Shown: positions 9,401 to 29,694, numbered from the stretch's first letter. The stretch: 64,000 bases of DNA from Gordionus sp. m RMFG-2023 (GCF_954871325.1 NC_088775.1:91022805-91086804); one strand, 5' to 3'. Numbers and translations are program-made. The notes: a model not told the origin generated them from the sequence alone.

Positions 9401-11970
9401 AAAAATTATAATAAAGTATTCATCCTTCATCTATAATACCTATTCCAAAATTATTCAATATTTCATCGGATAAAATATCGAAAAAAAAGAATTCAGAAAT
9501 ATTAACATCTACACCTTATAAAAAAAAATTATTAATTCAAGAGAAAAAAAAAGATATCAAAAAATAATTGTTTATGTGTTATTTGTAATAAAAACTATAA
9601 AAATAGTCGCGAGGGCGATGAATGGCTAAAATGTACAATGTGCCTTGAATGAGCACATGATAATTATTTTACATGTCCTTATTGTATAGATTAGTTTTTA
9701 AATAAAAATCATAAATAAATCTTAAATTTGTAATATTTGTTAAATAAAACAATAAATATGTGTCAAATATTATTTTAACCACTTTACCCTAGTGCTTATC
9801 CATTTTACCCTGTACCCAGGGTAAAATGGCGAAAATGAGTAGTTTTACATAACTAATCATAGCTTAAAATATTATAGATAGAGGGCTACACTTTTTTTTA
9901 TCTTGTAGAAGAGGGATGGGGCTACACATTGATCTATAATTTGTTATGTTTGACTCTTGTTTAAAATTTTTATGGTAAATATGCAAAATGCCTATCGTTT
10001 TACCCCGGTCTCCCCTACTTTTCTTCACTCTCTAATATAATTTTAATACTATTCAAAATCTTATCATTATATAAAATTCATAATAAATAATATTTGATTA
10101 TTATTAAAAAAAAAATATTATTTGAAAATTTTAAATAGAACATAGACTAAGTATAACATTAAATATATATAATATAATTTAATATTAGACCAATTTTCGA
10201 TTTTTGTTTTATATATATTTTGCTATAGTTTCAATAGATGTTTTTTTTACGAGTTTAATATTAAATTTAGCAAAAAAAAAAAATTTGTATTTAGTATTAT
10301 TAAAATATTAATGTAACCCAAAACCATCCCATAGATTATTACTTAAATTAAAAATCTTTATTAACTAAAAAAAAATATATATAAATAATGGTTAAAATTT
10401 AAAAAGAATTATGCTAGGAATTTATGGTTGAATTTAGTGTTTGTTGAATGAACGGCAAGATCGATTATCAAAAGTGGCGAATTTTTGCCAAAATAATATT
10501 ATGCAATATTGGGGATTATGCTCATAGATTAACTCTCAAGACTTACATAATAGGTTTAATGACACTAAGTTAAATCATATTTTCGTTCCGAAAATCCCAT
10601 TGGTATTTTAACTTTTGTGACTTCTATTGTCTTATAGATATTATAAATATTATATATTTTTGTGTTATAAATCGATATATAGGGGACGTAAATGGTACCT
10701 TAATAATATCTATAGGTAATATTATTAATGTTCAAAAAATTATTATGAACATTTATTTTATAAATTATGACCAAATTTATAGGTTTAAAAAATATTTTAA
10801 AATAACATAAGCTCTTCATATTATAATTATATTATAATATAAATGATTGATATTTTCTTCCTATATATATATATATATATATTAGAAGATTTAGAGTAAA
10901 CGTCACATCCACGTTTTCAGATATGTTATATTTTCTTATTTAATTTATTTATAAATCATGAAAGTTAAATTTCAACTAATACATAATCTGGAGAAGGATT
11001 TACCTCTTGACTTCAGTACTCGTTAAGTGATAATTTCTCATGCCACGCCTAGTCTAGCTAAAATAATGCGATATATACCTTACCATTTTCAATTTTTCGT
11101 CATTCCTGTCTTCATGTTACCTCTATTTACCAATCCATTAGCACTTTCCCCAATATAGCTATTTTCTATATAATCTAGTTATTTCTTGCTAAAACCTTAT
11201 TTAATTTGAGAAAATTATATATGAAGGGCATACTAAAGTCTCATAGCAGATATAATATATTTTTCTTTACTTCTTAGGAAGCAGAATATGGAATATACCA
11301 GGTTTTCATAAAATATTCTTTTAATCAATTAATTTTATAACAATAAATATTTTTTAGTCTCCGGGGAGGTCACGATTACATCTTATAGAGGTTTTTTAAA
11401 AATATCCTTCTATTTCGTTTTATTTTATTATAAAATCGTTAAACTTAGATGAACATCCATACACCCTACAATACAATGGTATATATAATTTAAAATACGG
11501 ACAATGTTTTCATTTTTTTATATTAAATTAGAAACAATAATAATATATATATATACAATAACGCTTTTTAAGAGAGAAAATTAAAATTTACTGGAAATTT
11601 AGATGTGGTTTTAGTGTTGTTAAACAGCTGCTAACTCAATATTTTATCCATAAAAATGCTGCTTAAGCCCTAGGAATTTTGATAATATATGTCCAGACCT
11701 TTGTTCATTCTATGAGTAAAATCTTCCGGCTTGCGTAATATTTTTTCTGGATAAAATATTTAGTTGTTAGATTAGCCCTTTTTAAAAAATCAGCTCCAAA
11801 CCATCCGTTTAATAACACTAGTTTTTTGAGATAAAATTTAATTAAAATAACTTATACCATGTTATTTTACTATAATTTTTATATATGTATTAAAATATTG
11901 TAAAATGACAGATTCAAGAATATTTCATAATTGGGACATGAATGGGAATTACATAATACATTTTCAATAG
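3444..11970 (+). CDS. Secreted micro-exon protein gene, copy A
   Basis: A spliced gene seen only by comparing copies. Exons: 3444-3504 (ATG, hydrophobic signal peptide), 3589-3603, 4351-4380, 4523-4549, 4630-4653, 4714-4752, 4958-4978, 5464-5472 (weak), 6294-6308 or alternatively 6279-6287, 6368-6382, 10683-10694, 11278-11301, 11358-11390, 11449-11478, and 11912-11970 ending in TAG. Every internal exon is a multiple of 3 and phase 1 at both ends, with AG before and GT after. The joined frame is open for about 137 codons. Exon 3 reads NNWIICRPVP, exon 6 YINDPNYYIESI, and the end has a Trp and a final HFQ. Intron 10 (4.3 kb) holds the pogo transposon. AATAAA lies at 12015. No family is recognised; a secreted effector role is inferred from the signal peptide, tandem copies and rapid change. 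Confidence 0.78.
4654..4713 (+). other. Short conserved intron (copy A; also B, D)
   Basis: This 60-bp intron separates the 24-bp and 39-bp exons. It starts GTAAGC and ends in TTTCGTTAG. The equivalents are 22187-22248 in copy B and 35850-35942 in copy D (GTAGGC to TTTCATTAG). Intron sequence and length drift while both flanking exons keep length and phase. This makes it the clearest single proof that the small exons are real. In copy D a continuous reading frame happens to cross this intron; it should not be taken as the protein. Confidence 0.75.
5092..5246. mobile_element. MITE with GGTCTG...CAGACC ends (copy A)
   Basis: Begins GGTCTGTAATTGGCG and ends TCTATTGCAGACCT, with inverted-repeat ends of the AGAGGTCTGCAAT type. 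It lies in intron 7 of the micro-exon gene. Copy B has it at 22663-22826 and copy D has a longer version at about 36342-36670. It therefore predates the divergence of the copies. No coding capacity. Confidence 0.65.
5727..6038. repeat. AGAAT microsatellite, about 62 units (copy A)
   Basis: An uninterrupted pentanucleotide array. In copy B the same locus (23291-23529) has about 48 units, and a second short array is present at 22581-22663. Copy D lacks it. Open frames across it on the minus strand are an effect of the repeat. Confidence 0.97.
6960..7252. mobile_element. 290-bp TIR element (copy A)
   Basis: Inverted ends of about 25 bases, TAGACTGACGATTCATTCAT at the left and its near complement at 7225-7250. 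Further internal pairing involves the AATCAGCTGGAAACGC and GGTCCAGCTGATTTGC blocks. Copies lie at 24932-25233 (unit B) and 51021-51304 (outside the array). Copy D has an empty site near 37580-37600. It is non-coding and non-autonomous. Confidence 0.75.
7535..7690. mobile_element. Foldback MITE, TAGTGTTGTGATGA family (copy A; B at 25511-25664)
   Basis: A nearly palindromic 155-bp element: left arm TAGTGTTGTGATGATTTAAT, right arm the degenerate complement ending CACGACACTGTA, with a middle around ACCCATGCATAG. Copy D has an empty site (near 38108). The TAGTGTTG end resembles hAT-type MITEs elsewhere in the window. Confidence 0.7.
7707..10015 (+). mobile_element. pogo/Tigger-type DNA transposon
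   Basis: A 2309-bp element flanked by TA at 7705-7706 and 10016-10017. The 17-base terminal inverted repeats GGGGAGACCGGGGTAAA are perfect, and the similarity continues for about 5 bases. Copy B has the uninterrupted site near 25685. It sits in intron 10 of the micro-exon gene and is in the same orientation. It encodes a broken DDE transposase (8313-9696). TA target duplication and the GGGGAGACC end fit the Tc1/mariner superfamily, pogo group. Confidence 0.9.
8313..9696 (+). pseudogene. DDE (pogo/Tigger) transposase, broken
   Basis: Starts inside a CENP-B-like HTH (RGFAYQLAKEYG, then WFMGFRKRH) and continues into a DDE_1 catalytic core. Catalytic acidic positions visible: Asp at 8568 (NADKSG), Asp at 8895 (LILDNHSSH), Asp at 9003 (LQPLDKAVYG). 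The typical PLNPNIFTEQD stretch follows. The tail (9569-9696) has Cys pairs (CVIC, CTMC, CPYC) of a small zinc-finger domain. Defects: TGA at 8559 replacing the conserved Trp, TAG at 8799, a frameshift near 9075, a frame break after 9436, and TGA at about 9648 replacing the Trp of the zinc finger. The N-terminus is missing. It cannot be active. Confidence 0.88.
11612..11820. mobile_element. hAT-type MITE, TAGTGTTGTTAA family (copy A)
   Basis: Left end TAGTGTTGTTAAACAGCTG, right end CCGTTTAATAACACTA. The inverted inner motif is CTAACTCAATATTTTATCC versus GGATAAAATATTTAGTTGTTAG. It lies in the last intron of the gene. Copy B has it at 28980-29169, with a GTTTTRA-like direct repeat on each side; copy D is empty (near 40250). 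Confidence 0.72.
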
Positions 11971-12320
11971 CCTTTTTGGATAATGTTTATAAACCAGAAA
12001 ATGAAATGAAGAAAAATAAAATTGTGAAATTGATATTTTGATATTTTGATACAAAAACAATAATTTTTTATATTCCTATTATTATAAAATTATAAACTTT
12101 GGGTTATTTCATTTTCTATTTTTAATCATATTTTCTTTTATTATCAATAGGAGATATTTTAGTTATTATATAAATTTTACATTTAATATTTTATTTGTTT
12201 TTGCGTTCATTTTTTTTAATCACATATTTATTTTATTTTATCAATATAGAATATTTTATCCCAAATTACAATTCTTATATGGTCATTTAAGATTTTATGT
12301 ATCTGCCAACTGCAATTTTC

Positions 12321-12326
12321 TTTTTT

Positions 12327-12393
<67 letters not shown>

Positions 12394-12394
12394 A
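12321..12394. repeat. CTTT microsatellite (copy A; B at 29608-29694)
   Basis: Pure TTTC tetranucleotide array downstream of the micro-exon gene. It is present in A and B and absent at the matching place in copy D (about 40708). Confidence 0.95.
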
Positions 12395-12870
12395 AAACGT
12401 GAAAAAGAAGTAAAATTTCTTCTAACTTTTAATTTGTTTTTTTTATTAATTCATCCAAATCACATAAGAATGTAATAATGTTTTTAAACCTCTCAATTTT
12501 AGCGGATTAATAAAAATGGGTAACTCATATTTTGTCCAGAATAAAATGCTCTCAGCAGAAGGAGTAATAATCTTAAATTGTATAGCCTCACAAAAATAAT
12601 AGATGCTGGTAAATTTTCACTCATAGCCTTGACATTCATGATGTAGACTGATATCAGTGTTTATTAGGCTAGATAAAATTATAAAATAAAATACTAAAAA
12701 TATTTAGAAGAAATAATTATGCAAATATATTAAATCCATAAGTTATTTATACGGTAAGGATGCCATGTTAGAAATAAATTATTTGGTAACTAGAAAAGCA
12801 ATTAAGATTTTTATACATTATTGTCGCACCACCTATAGTTGGTATATTATAGCCTCTTAAGAAAGAAAGA

Positions 12871-13306
12871 ATAATAGTAGTTTGTAATAATATCAAATAT
12901 ACTAGTATTTAAAATTTAATTCAATGCTGTTTTTTGAAGGAGAATAAAAAAGCTTTCCTAAAAATGCGTAAAACAAAGAGAAGGAAAAAAAGGAAAATAA
13001 GATTAGATCCATTGTGGGGTAAATAATAAGATGTTGAATTTTTAATGAATGGCGTGCAAATTGTTACTTATATTTATTACCAAATGCATTTATTAGTAAA
13101 GTTTATTAAAATATTAATTTCAATATATTCTATAACTGTCCAATATGTATGTAAAAGTGACATTTTACCTAATAATTTATAACTAATTTTATATAATAGT
13201 GGTTAACTATATGTATACCTACTTTTTATAAAAAAAATCATATATTTATTTAGACCTTGAATATATTTTTAATAAGATCAATAATTTAGTTGATCAGTAA
13301 TTTTGA

Positions 13307-13342
<36 letters not shown>

Positions 13343-13790
13343 ATAATAGTAGTTTGTAATAATATCAAAAATGTACTAGTATTAAAAATTTAATTCAAAG
13401 CTGTTTTTTGAAGGAGAATAAAAAAGCTTATCTAAAAATGCGTAAAACAAAGAGAAGGAAAAAAAAGAAAATAAGATTACATCCATTGTGGGGTAAATAA
13501 TAAGATGTTGAATTTTTAATAAATGGCGTGCAAATTGTTACTTATATTTATAATCAAATGCATTTATTAGTAAAGTTTATTAAAATATTAATTTTAATAT
13601 ATTCTATAACTGTCCAATATCTATGTAAAAGTGACATTTTACCTAATATTTTATAACTAAATTTATATAATAGTTGTCAACTATATGTATACTTACATAT
13701 TTATTTAGACCTTGAATATATTTTTAATAAGATCAATAATAGTTGATCAGTAATTTTGAACTCGGCTAATTACAATATTAAATTTGTTAA
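12871..13790. repeat. 472-bp direct tandem duplication (copy A only)
   Basis: The block starting ATAATAGTAGTTTGTAATAA at 12871 recurs at 13343. The two copies are separated by a GAAA microsatellite (13308-13340), and a shorter GAAA run precedes the first copy. Copy B has the block once (from about 30165). GAAA tracts at both ends suggest slippage or recombination at the microsatellite. Confidence 0.85.
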
Positions 13791-13828
13791 TTTTCAATTA
13801 ATAAATGATTATATTTATTTAATTAGGG

Positions 13829-15769
13829 TGGGGCGTCGCTAGGCTTTACAATCTCAGGGGGCTTAACTAAAAAAAATTATGGGGGGCGCCTATTTGCGAG
13901 CCTTCGGCCCGCTTTTGCCGGGCCTTCGGCCGGGTTATATATTAATATATTATACTTTTTAAAAATTTGCTAACTCTGAATAATTATTATGAATTCTATA
14001 TTTTAAATTATGCTTACAAAATAAACTAGAATATAAAAAATTAAAACAATATGGCATTTCTAAAAACAATTAGACATTTCTGAAAATATTATTTTATAAT
14101 ACAAAATCTATTTATTACAGTATAAAATATTTTCGATTGCTGATATTTGCGTCTAAAGAATTACAAGTGATAAAAAAAGGATAATTAATCCATACATATG
14201 CTTCAATTGTTAATGGTTTTTAAAAACTACATATTATAAAATTAGCAACTTACATTTAAAAAACGTCAAGAAACTAATATAACACTCTGTTACCATTTTA
14301 GACAATGTTTTATAGAATGGACTAATAAGGAAAAATTTATAGGCCTAACCAAATCAAAAATTCTTGGAAAAGTGAATATAAATGACCAATCCAAATCATA
14401 AAATATAAAGGTTAGAGCTTGCTCTTAAATGACATGATATAAGCTAAATAAGTAATTGAGAAATAAATTGTGAGATTTTAAATATCTAAAAGATTATCTA
14501 CCATTTTTAATGATATATAAACAACTACACAGTTGACCATTATTATAAAATATGCAATCATATGCTCTCAGCAGCTGAAATAATAATTTTAAATTACATA
14601 GCCACACAAAAATAGATACTGGCTAATTTGCAGTCATAGCCATGACACTCACTATATTAACGTATATCAGAATTTATTATGGTAGATTGATAAAGCAAAA
14701 ACACTAAAAATCTATGCAAATGTATTGAAGCCTTAAGTTATTTACAAGGCAGGGATGCCATAATAGAAATGAAACATTTTGTAACTATAAAATAAGAACC
14801 AGAGTGATATGCTAAAAAATCTAATTATTTTATATATTATTGTCGCACTACCACTAATTGGTATATTATATCTTAAAATAGTAGTATTTTGTAATAATAT
14901 CAAAAATAAACTTGTATTAAAAATTTAACTCAAAATAAGAAAAAAATATTTCCTAAAAACATCTAAAAAAGAAAAGAAAAGTGATCTAATTTATTACATC
15001 CATTATGGAATGAATAATAAGTTGTTTAATTTTTATAATAATTTAAACTAGATGGCGTTAAATATTTGAAAGCAATTTTACTTATATTTATTATCAAAAA
15101 CATTTATTAGTAAAATTTATTAAAATATTAACTGTAATATATTATATAACTGTCATAGTCTGTAAATGTGGTATTTAACCCTATCTTTAGTAATCAATTA
15201 TATCTAATAGAGGATCATAAACTATATGTTTACTTACTTTTTATAAATAAATTATACTTATTTCGATTTGAACCTTAAAAATAATTTTAAGAGGAGGCAT
15301 GGTAATTAAATTTAAATATCAATAATATAGTTGATTAGTGATTTTGAACCCGACTAATTAGAATATTAAATTTGTTAATTTTCAATTAATATTTATTTAA
15401 TAGGGTTATAAAATAATTTAAATAATAAAAGTAAAGCTTCAACTGTTAATACTAAATTAATATTTAGTGAATGAAATTAATTTTCTATTTTTAACACATA
15501 ATTTGATTGCAAGCTGACATATTGAAAATAAAATCTATAAGTATTAATCTAATCTAATAATTAAATAGTATTCATTTAAGTAATTATTGACTTAAAATTA
15601 TAAATTTAAATTAAAATTATAAATAAAATTATTCAGTGGGCAATCAATTTATTTTTATTTCAAGAGGATATTAAAGAGCCATCATAAAAACATTTTTTGC
15701 TTTAGGGGGTTATTTAAAATTTTTAGGGGGCTCGAGCCCCCGCGTCCTCCCCCCCTAGCGAGCCACTGT
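13829..15769. mobile_element. 1.9-kb non-autonomous TIR element (copy A only)
   Basis: Copy B shows the uninterrupted site (TTTAATTAGGGTTACAAAAT, near 30642-30662). In copy A, 1.94 kb stands between the halves. The ends are G-rich inverted repeats: GGGGCGTCGCTAGG at the left and CCTAGCGAGCCACTG at the right. There is no transposase. The interior from about 14540 to 15640 is itself a diverged copy of the unit's own 3' flank (compare 12530-13800 and 15780-15950), so the element carries array sequence. Confidence 0.65.
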
Positions 15770-16773
15770 ATAAAATAATTTAAATAATAAAAATCAATTA
15801 CTCTTCAACTGTTAGTGCTAAAGTAATATTTAGACATTATGAGGGATATTGATATTTCATTTTTAACACAGAATTTGAATGCAAGCTAACATAGTGAAAA
15901 TATAACATATATGTATTAATCTAATCTAATAAATTAAATACCACTCATTTTAAAAATCTTGAATGCCTAATGTTATATTATAGGAATTAATAAATTAAAA
16001 TATTATATATTTTGGTTATTGAATAGTAATATGTTTTAATTCATGTAACGCACATTCATTTAATTCTGTTTATTCAAATTATATTTTCATTTTAGTTTTA
16101 CCTTTTATTTTTATATGTTAACCTTTTTAATATTATATTCTAATTTTAGTTTATAAATATATATAAATGTTATGATCGTTTTGAAAAAGGAGAGATATAT
16201 TAAATAAAATAAATTATTTATTTTAGGCTCCTCATAGGCCCGCCACATTCTCTTCACCTAATTAATTTTTAAATAATAAAATCAAATCTATATATATAAT
16301 ACTTAGTAAAATTATAAAAGAAATAGTTCAGGGGGTAACAAAAAATTTATAGTTAGTTCAGCGGATATTAGGAAGCCAAAAAAATTTTTTCTCTTTAGGG
16401 GTCTATTCAAATTTTTCAAGGGGCTATAAACCCTTCGCCCCCCCCTCCTTCTTTAGTGTCGCTGCTGCACTATTCTTTGTTTCTGGTAAAAGCGTACATT
16501 TTGTATTTATGTCTTCGATGTAATGCGATGTCCTAGATTCTTTAAAAAGGCTAAGGCGTGAGTGCCAAAATAAGTTAATGTTGTATCAATTATTAGTAAG
16601 AATAATGGTGAAAAATAAAACAGGGGAATATTTGGCAGCTTTATTTTATTCCTGCATCATGAACATCAGCATCCTGGTTTAGATTGGAGGATATGAGTGG
16701 GTCTACCTACACAGATAAGATCCCAGGTTAAAAACTTATCATTTTTCGATAGGATCTTCGATAAACCATCAGA

Positions 16774-17005
16774 ATGTTTACCCTGCGTGACAAAGTCCAG
16801 TTGATTCAAGAGTTAAAGGAATTCCAGGAGATTTCAAGAATTTTAGAACGCTCCAAAGTAAAGATGACTATTTTTTCAATCAATATTTTGATCTCTTGTA
16901 GATAATGGCAAATAAGTGATAATCGTAGGTGTAAATAAATGTTCAGAATTGTAAGGTAATCCTTGGAGGAAAAGTGGTAAAATTTTGCATAATTTTAATT
17001 AGAAT
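16774..17005 (+). pseudogene. Transposase HTH relic (copy B)
   Basis: Copy B counterpart of the helix-turn-helix relic in copy A, nearly identical and equally interrupted after about 42 codons. It was duplicated along with the unit and did not insert independently. Confidence 0.42.
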
Positions 17006-17710
17006 TACTAACATAATATTAATTAACTGTTTAAAAACTTTTAAAAAAATAGAACAAAGTATGATAATTAAGAAAAACCTGATCGAATCTTAAAATAGGG
17101 TAGGAATGCTAGATAAAGGGTGATCTTTGGATACGGGGGAATATTTATTCAAGCTTTTATAGTTGCGCAACCCTTGGCAAAGTTTTCTAGTCACACCAGT
17201 GTGTCAACAATTAATATTTATCTTTATTAATACATTCGAATTTTATTTAAAATTTTATTAACCTACGGACTATATTGTTTCTTTAACTTAATATAATATT
17301 AATCTAATAGTTACATTGATTTTATTTACTTTTGAAAAGTATATATATATATATTTTCTTGGGTTAATAGTCAGTTAGTTATATTTTATTATAAATAAAT
17401 TTAAAATAAAGTAATTTCACACCATATTAGCATAATGGCAGCGGGGATCCGACACTACTTATATTTAGGAACCAAATAATAAATACAAAGATAGATGTAA
17501 AATATTAAATCTAAATTTACTTCGTAAAAAAATTTTAAATCCAATAAATCAGTCTGAATATCCTATCTAAAAAATATATAAAACATATATTTATAATGTC
17601 ATGGCTATCGGGATATCTTTTTTTAATCGTCATAGGTCATGTTAAAAAAAAGAGAATAATATATAATACAGATATATAAAAATAAAATATATTTCGCATG
17701 TATTAACATT

Positions 17711-19498
17711 CCCCCTTCTGTTCTTTCTTCAATCTTTCTGTGTTCTCGCAATCTTCGTGGAACCTGCTTCCAATCATTTGTAGTTTTTTGATGTTCTCCT
17801 GTCTTTTATGTCATCTTCTTCAATCTTTCTGTGTTCTCACAATCTTCATGGAACTTGCTTCCAATCATTTGTAGTTTTTTGATGTTCTCCTGTTTCTTTT
17901 ATTCTCTTTCTCAATCTTTTTGTGTTCTTACAGTCTTCGTGGAACTTGCTTCCAATCATTTGTAGTTTTATGATGTTCTCCTGTCTCTTTTATTCTCTTT
18001 CTTCAATCTTTCTGTGTTCTTGCAGTCTTCGTGGAACTTTCCAATCATTTGTAGTTTTTTGATGTTCTCCTGTCTCTTTTATCCTCTTCTTCAATCTTTC
18101 TGTGCACAGTCTTTGTGGAACTTGCTTCCAATCATTTGTAGTTTTTTGATGTTCTCCTATCTCTTTTATCCTCTTCTTCAATCTTTCTGTGTTTTCACAA
18201 TCTTATCTTCGTGGAACTTTCTACCAATCATTTGTAGTTTTTTGATGTTCTCCTGTCTCTTTTATTCTCTTTCTTCAATCTTTCTGTGTTCTTGCAGTCT
18301 TCGTGGAACTTGCTTTTAATCATTTGTAGTTTTTTGATGTTCTCCTGTCTCTTTTATACTCTTCTTCAATCTTTCTGTGCACAGTCTTCGTGGAACTTGC
18401 TTCCAATCATTTGTAGTTTTTTGATGTTCTCCTGTCTCTTTTATTCTCTTTCTTCAATCTTTCTGTGTTTTTACATTCTTCGTAGAACTTGCTTCCAATC
18501 ATTTGTAGTTTTTTGATGTTCTCCTGTCTCTTTTATCCTCTTCTTTAATCTTTCTGTGCACAGTCTTCGTTGAACTTGCTTCCAATCATTTGTAGTTTTT
18601 TGATGTTCTCCTATCTCTTTTATCCTCTTCTTCAATCTTTCTGTGTTCTCACAATCTTCGTGGAACTTGCTTTCAATCATTTGTAGTTTTTTGATGTTCT
18701 CCTGTCTCTTTTATTCTCTTTCTTCAATCTTTCTGTGTTCTTGCAGTCTTCGTGGAACTTGCTTCCAATCATTTGTAGTTTTTTGATGTCCTGTCTCTTT
18801 TATCCTCATCTTTGTGTTTTCACAATCTTCGTGGTACTTGCTTCCAATCATTTGTAGTTATTTGATATTCTCCTGTCTCTTTTATTCTCTTTCTTCAATC
18901 TTTCTGTGTTTTTGCAGTCTTCGTGGAACTTGCTTCGAATCATTTGTAGTTTTTTTATGTTCTCCTATCACTTTTATCCTCTTCTTCAATCTTTCTGTGT
19001 TCTCACAATCTTCGTGGAACTTGCTTCCAATCATTTGTAGTTTTTTGATGTTCTCCTGTCTCTTTATATCTCTTTCTTCAATCATTCTGTGTTCTTGCTG
19101 TCGTGGAACTTGCTTCCAATCATTTGTAGTTTTTTGATGTTCTCCTGTCTCTTTTATCCTCTTCTTTGTGTTCTCAATCTTCATGGAACTTGTTTCCAAT
19201 CATTTGTAGTTATTTGATATTCTCCTGTCTCTTTTATCCTCTTCTTCAAACTTTCTATGTTCTCGCAGTCTTCGTGGATCTTGCTTCCAATCATTTGTAG
19301 TTTTTTGATGTTCTCCTGTCTCTTTTATACTCTTCTTCAATCTTTCTGTGCACAGTCTTCGTGAACTTGCTTCCAATCATTTGTAGTTTTTCGATGTTCT
19401 CTACTCTCTCTTTTATTCTCTTTCTTCAATCTTTCTGTGTTCTCGCAGTCTTCATGGAACTCTTGCTTCCAATCATTTGTAGTTTTTTGATGTTCTCC
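17711..19498. repeat. 90-bp minisatellite, about 20 units (copy B)
   Basis: The same minisatellite as at 1691-2236, expanded to about 20 units, at the identical position in the large unit. Unit variants (internal GTGCACAGTC deletion type versus CTCGCAGTC type) alternate, which suggests expansion of a two-unit block. The flanks on both sides are almost identical to copy A, so the length change is recent. Confidence 0.9.
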
Positions 19499-21027
19499 TT
19501 CCAGGGCGCATATTTTCTATTATCTCTTGGATAATAAGAGTGTTTTCCATTATATGCCTATGATGTATATCTTTCACTTATGGAAGAATCTTTTTTTCTT
19601 ACTTCCTTTTATTATGAATAATGTATTCCTTAGGAGGATCTCCATTTATTTCCGGGAATGTGTCGTGTCTTAATTTATCGCTTTGATTTTTCATTTGTTG
19701 TTTTGTATTTATTTTTATATTCCAATATTTGTGTATTCTTTTTGGTCTTTGAATTCTCGACCGAGATTATTGAAAAAATTAGTATTGTTTATTGGATAAT
19801 AAAGATTCTATATTACAATGTTGTGATGATTTAATGAAACATATTGAGGATTAAATTGAAACCCATCCATATAACTCTTTGCAAAAAATAATTAAAATAT
19901 AAACAAAGCATTATTGAAAATTCTTTTATTACAGTGTTGTGATGATTTAATGAAACATATTGGAAAATTTAATTGGATTAATCGTTAATATGTTTCATTA
20001 AATCATCACAACACTGTATATTTTAACATGACGATTAATCCAATTAATTGCTTGTCCGAATTTAATTATAATATGTATTAAATTAAAATAATAACTTATT
20101 TTGTTTCCCCCCCCCTCACCCACCAATTATTGTATATTTAATAATGACACTAGTTTTCACTGTATTTAACATGATTATATTATTATTAACTTTTTTTCAC
20201 CTTTAAATCGAAAATGTCAAAGGAGTGAAGTCACTAGTATTTATAAAATTATTTGAATTTGGTATATGGTGTACCAAAAAAAAATGTTATAACGAATTGA
20301 AATAAATTACGAATGAAACTTGGAAAATTATTTTATAAGAAATCAGCTGTGCCCTCGACTTAGTTTTGATACGCTGAGGTTAAACAACTTTTGAACTAAG
20401 GTTACCCTATTTAAGGTTTATTTTAAAGTATTTGGTGGCATTTTTTGTTTTTATTGCTTTTTTTTGTTTTTGCTTTTTTGAGGTATGTTTCGAACCAAGG
20501 ATACATTCTAAATGCTAAACCTAACCTAACCTAACCCTAACTTAAAAAAATTTGTCTAAAGGAAGAAATACAAATACTTTGAGGTAATATCACCACTAGA
20601 GAAGGGGTAGCAGGGGCTAGAGTCATCAGAAAATTTGAAGAGTCCACTGAAACTTTTATATATTTTAGAAAATACTTTATAAAAAGAGGTAATACTGTAA
20701 AAAAACAAATTTTTTTTTAAAGTTCAGTTTTAGGAGATTAAATTTTAAATTAATAAAATTATTTTTTAACAACAAAAAAAAATTGCTTATACCAAACTTA
20801 TCAAAATTATAATTAATTTATTAATTAAATTTTTTTCTTTTAACAGAAATGCTTTCTAACCAGCTTATCAAAATTTTAATTAATTAATTTTCAAGGGAAT
20901 ACTAAGATTTTAAATTCGTTTTAACTATGATACCTAGTTTCAAAAATAATTATAACCTTATTTTTTCACTTTTTTTGTTAAATAAATTATATTTTTTGGG
21001 GGGAAAATATTTATCTTTTTGAAAAAT

Positions 21028-29315
<8,288 letters not shown>

Positions 29316-29607
29316 CCTTTTTGGATGTGAAATTGATATTTTGATATAAAAACAATAATTTTTTTATATTATTATAAAATTATAAACTTTGGGTTATTTC
29401 ATTTTCTATTTTTGATCATATTTTTTTTATTATCAATAGATGATATTTTCGCTATTAAATAAATTTCACATTTAATATTTTATTTGTTTTTGCGTTCATT
29501 TTTTTTAATCACATATTTATTATATTTTATCAATAAAGGATATTTTATTCCAAATTACAATTCTTATATGGTCATTTAAGATTTTATGTATCTGCCAACT
29601 GCAATTT

Positions 29608-29694
<87 letters not shown>

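Larger units (their letters stand above)
1..16046. repeat. Large tandem unit, copy A
   Basis: The sequence at position 1 recurs at 16047 and at 30937, which defines a head-to-tail segmental duplication about 15-16 kb long. Copy A holds a non-coding 5' part (1-3440) with transposase relics, a minisatellite and hairpins. The micro-exon gene follows (3444-11970), then an AT-rich 3' part. Copy-specific material includes the pogo element at 7707-10015, a 472-bp internal tandem duplication near 12871-13790 and a TIR element at 13829-15769. Boundaries are set by alignment with copies B and C; the true unit start could lie to the left of the window. Confidence 0.92.

Noticed and set aside
10880-10940. 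Possible exons AAGATTTAGA and ATATGTT near AG/GT pairs
   Set aside because: Lengths are not multiples of three and the GT or frame is not kept in all copies.
3444-11970. Firm assignment of the micro-exon gene to the BICYCLE family
   Set aside because: Gene architecture is similar, but the paired Cys-Tyr-Cys motifs are not evident in the exons seen and the species is unknown.
18014-19199. Several frames of 70-107 codons on both strands
   Set aside because: They translate the 90-bp minisatellite, shift frame between units, and exist on both strands at once.
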